A stretch of DNA of 8,981 nt from positions 1 to 8,981 of the forward strand of contig CAMODR010000034.1 of NCBI GenBank assembly GCA_946611495.1. Direction: 5' to 3'. The position numbers and the translations under genes are program-made. Under the pieces are notes generated by a model. That model saw only the letters and a list, made by a program, of their open reading frames with translations. It had not been told where the DNA came from and searched no databases. This document shows, piece after piece, positions 7,266 to 8,981 of this stretch. This DNA comes from an uncultured Methanobrevibacter sp. (GTDB lineage Archaea > Methanobacteriota > Methanobacteria > Methanobacteriales > Methanobacteriaceae). Position 1 is the stretch's first letter. Every line of letters begins with the position of its first letter.

Positions 7266-8900
7266 ATGAAAAAAAATAATGAATTGTGCAATTTTGACGG
7301 ATATGTACCCCATGAATTTATTAAGGACCATTTTCCATATGAAAAACCTAGAAATCTGCAATTGGAAACAACATCCAAGATTTACGATGCAATCGAAGAT
7401 GGATATAAATATATCTTCCTGGAAGCAGCATCTGGTTTCGGAAAATCAGCAATAGCTATAACATTATCAGACATTTATTCTTCAGGCAAGACATATATTT
7501 TAACCACCACCCATCAATTAGCAAGCCAATATCTGGAGGAATTCGAAGAATATGACTTGAAAAAAGTAGAACCGAGATCTAATTTTCCCTGCCTAACAAA
7601 AAGAAATGGTAGTTATTGCGCAATAGGTTCATGCAAATGGTCTAAATGCAAATATCATCCAGAATCCAGGAGATATAATGGGAGATACACATGCAACTTT
7701 ATCTCACAATTAGAAGATGGTTTAAACTCCAGCACTGTTATTACAACATATTCCTATTTTTTAAGCGAAAACTTTTATTCCAATGGAGAGTTTGATGAAA
7801 AATACAGCAATGATTTTCCAAAAAGAAATCTGGTTATCTGCGATGAAGGACACAACATTGATGATAAAATAGCAGAAAGGGTGAAGTTAACAGTGTCATT
7901 CAATGACTTAAAGGATTTAGGAATAAATATTAAAAAAGAACTTAGGGAATTGGAATATTCCGACGATTATGATTTTCTCCTGCAAAAGATCCGAACAAAA
8001 TATCGGAAAGAATTAGAAAGAAAAAAACCTGGATCCCCATCATATGTTAAAACATTTATGAAATTAAATAAAATAAACAAGTTTTTAGAACATATCGGCA
8101 TAAATAAAAACAACATTGCATATTCTGAAGATGAAACTGCGATAAACTTCTATCCAGTTATAACAAGCAATTTCGCTGAAGAATCATTATTCAACGCAGG
8201 AAATGTTTTTTTATTCATGAGCTCTTCATTTTTTGATTATTCCAGTTTTGCTAACGACTTGGGCATCGAAAAGGATGAAATATACATTTTAAGAGTTCCA
8301 AACATATTTGATTTATCCAAAAATCCAGTTAAAATATACAAAAAATATAATATGGACTATAAAAATCTTTCAGAATATGCCGAACCTTCACTTGAAATAA
8401 TTAAAGAAATCCTTGATAAGCATCCCAATGAAAAGGGAATCATTCATACTGTCAGTACAGAGTGCATGGAATATATTAAGAAAAATTTAAATAATTCTCG
8501 ATTAATTTGCCATACAACAGCAAATAGAAAAGAGATTTTAGATCAATTTAAGAACAGCAATGAGCCAAAGGTTCTTGTCAGTCCATCAATGAATGAAGGA
8601 GTGGACCTGCCAGGAGACTTGTGCAGATTCCAGATAATTTATAAATTGCCCTATTACGCACTAAGTGAAAGAGTCAAGCTTAGAAGCAAAACGTATAAAA
8701 GTGGAGAAGATTGGTACGACTACAAAATGCTTACCAAATTAATTCAAACTTATGGAAGGGGAATCAGATTCGAAGGGGACTACTGCAAGACTTATATTTT
8801 AGATAATAGAATATTAGGCATTATTGAAAAGGATTTGCAGGGAGACGAACTAATTCCAAAATATTTCATTGAAAGCATGGAAGTTGAAAAAGATAAATAA
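7266..8900 (+). CDS. Rad3/XPD/DinG-family SF2 helicase with putative Fe-S cysteine cluster
   Basis: This 544-residue protein belongs to the Rad3-related (COG1199) helicases, which are typically 5'-to-3' DNA helicases. FPYEKPRNLQLE (residues 23-34) is the usual N-terminal motif. Walker A is EAASGFGKS (53-61) and Walker B is DEGH (193-196), with Gly in place of the common Ala. Between them are cysteines at 109, 118, 123, 128 and 143, in the place where XPD and DinG hold a 4Fe-4S cluster. Residues about 200-310 fit an Arch-like insert. The second motor half has MSSSFF at the motif III position, SPSMNEGVDLPG (439-450) and QTYGRGIR (494-501). Length is close to archaeal XPD. It is divergent from drmA and shares its regulatory spacer, which suggests a linked role. 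It could instead be a host repair helicase lying next to the island. Family call firm, role inferred. Confidence 0.88.
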   Translation: MKKNNELCNFDGYVPHEFIKDHFPYEKPRNLQLETTSKIYDAIEDGYKYIFLEAASGFGKSAIAITLSDIYSSGKTYILTTTHQLASQYLEEFEEYDLKKVEPRSNFPCLTKRNGSYCAIGSCKWSKCKYHPESRRYNGRYTCNFISQLEDGLNSSTVITTYSYFLSENFYSNGEFDEKYSNDFPKRNLVICDEGHNIDDKIAERVKLTVSFNDLKDLGINIKKELRELEYSDDYDFLLQKIRTKYRKELERKKPGSPSYVKTFMKLNKINKFLEHIGINKNNIAYSEDETAINFYPVITSNFAEESLFNAGNVFLFMSSSFFDYSSFANDLGIEKDEIYILRVPNIFDLSKNPVKIYKKYNMDYKNLSEYAEPSLEIIKEILDKHPNEKGIIHTVSTECMEYIKKNLNNSRLICHTTANRKEILDQFKNSNEPKVLVSPSMNEGVDLPGDLCRFQIIYKLPYYALSERVKLRSKTYKSGEDWYDYKMLTKLIQTYGRGIRFEGDYCKTYILDNRILGIIEKDLQGDELIPKYFIESMEVEKDK

Positions 8901-8923
8901 AATATTTTAACCTTAATTTTAAA

Positions 8924-8952
8924 TTTTTTTTAAACATTTTTCTTTATTTTTT
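8924..8952 (+). terminator. Oligo-T terminator after the XPD-like helicase
   Basis: Beginning 23 bases after the TAA (8898-8900) come three T tracts of 8, 5 and 6 (8924-8931, 8937-8941, 8947-8952) with no strong GC hairpin. This is the usual form of intrinsic terminators in euryarchaea. The last 29 bases of the window hold no recognisable gene. Confidence 0.6.
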
Positions 8953-8981
8953 GATTAAATAAAAAAATATAATCCCCTTAA

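Noticed and set aside
1..8981. Complete DISARM locus
   Set aside because: I looked for a PLD-type HKD motif protein (drmC) and for methyltransferase motifs in the encoded proteins and saw none; only drmA and drmB can be supported.
1..8981. CRISPR array, tRNA, rRNA, insertion sequence or attachment site
   Set aside because: No regularly spaced repeats, cloverleaf-like GC-rich stretch, transposase or integrase frame, or long terminal repeat was seen on either strand.

Overview
The window looks like part of a methanogenic archaeon of the Methanobacteriales, most like Methanobrevibacter. This is inferred from very AT-rich DNA with even AT-richer spacers, arginine written mostly as AGA/AGG, archaeal TATA boxes of the form TTTATATA, short purine-rich ribosome binding sites (GGGGG, GAGG) and hairpin-less oligo-T tracts after a gene. 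No rRNA, tRNA, integrase or transposase is present to settle the taxon or mark an element boundary.

There are four protein genes. On the minus strand, reading right to left, lie a 1306-residue DrmA-type SF2 helicase (7045-3125), a DUF1998 protein of the DrmB type (3122-1287) whose start is almost fused to the drmA stop, and, after a 131-base spacer with its own promoter, a tetratricopeptide-repeat (TPR) protein ending in a cold-shock-type OB domain (1155 to beyond base 1). On the plus strand, divergent from drmA across a 220-base AT-rich spacer, is a 544-residue Rad3/XPD/DinG-family helicase (7266-8900) with a cysteine cluster of the iron-sulphur type. A run of T tracts after it is a likely terminator.

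DrmA and DrmB are the core pair of DISARM, an anti-phage system that normally also carries drmC (phospholipase D fold) and a DNA methyltransferase. Neither of those is in this window, although either could lie beyond the left edge. What the window shows is a DrmAB module flanked by a second SF2 helicase and a TPR/cold-shock nucleic-acid-binding protein. It is either an edge view of a normal DISARM locus or a methyltransferase-free DrmAB variant with different partners. In both readings the working model is recognition and remodelling of invading DNA by DrmAB, with the two flanking genes as possible accessory factors.

The divergent spacer holds a 28-base imperfect palindrome (13 of 14 pairs match) next to a good TATA box, so the two transcription units may share a regulator. 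The remaining reading frames in the window, including one of 164 codons antisense to drmA, are shadows of these genes.
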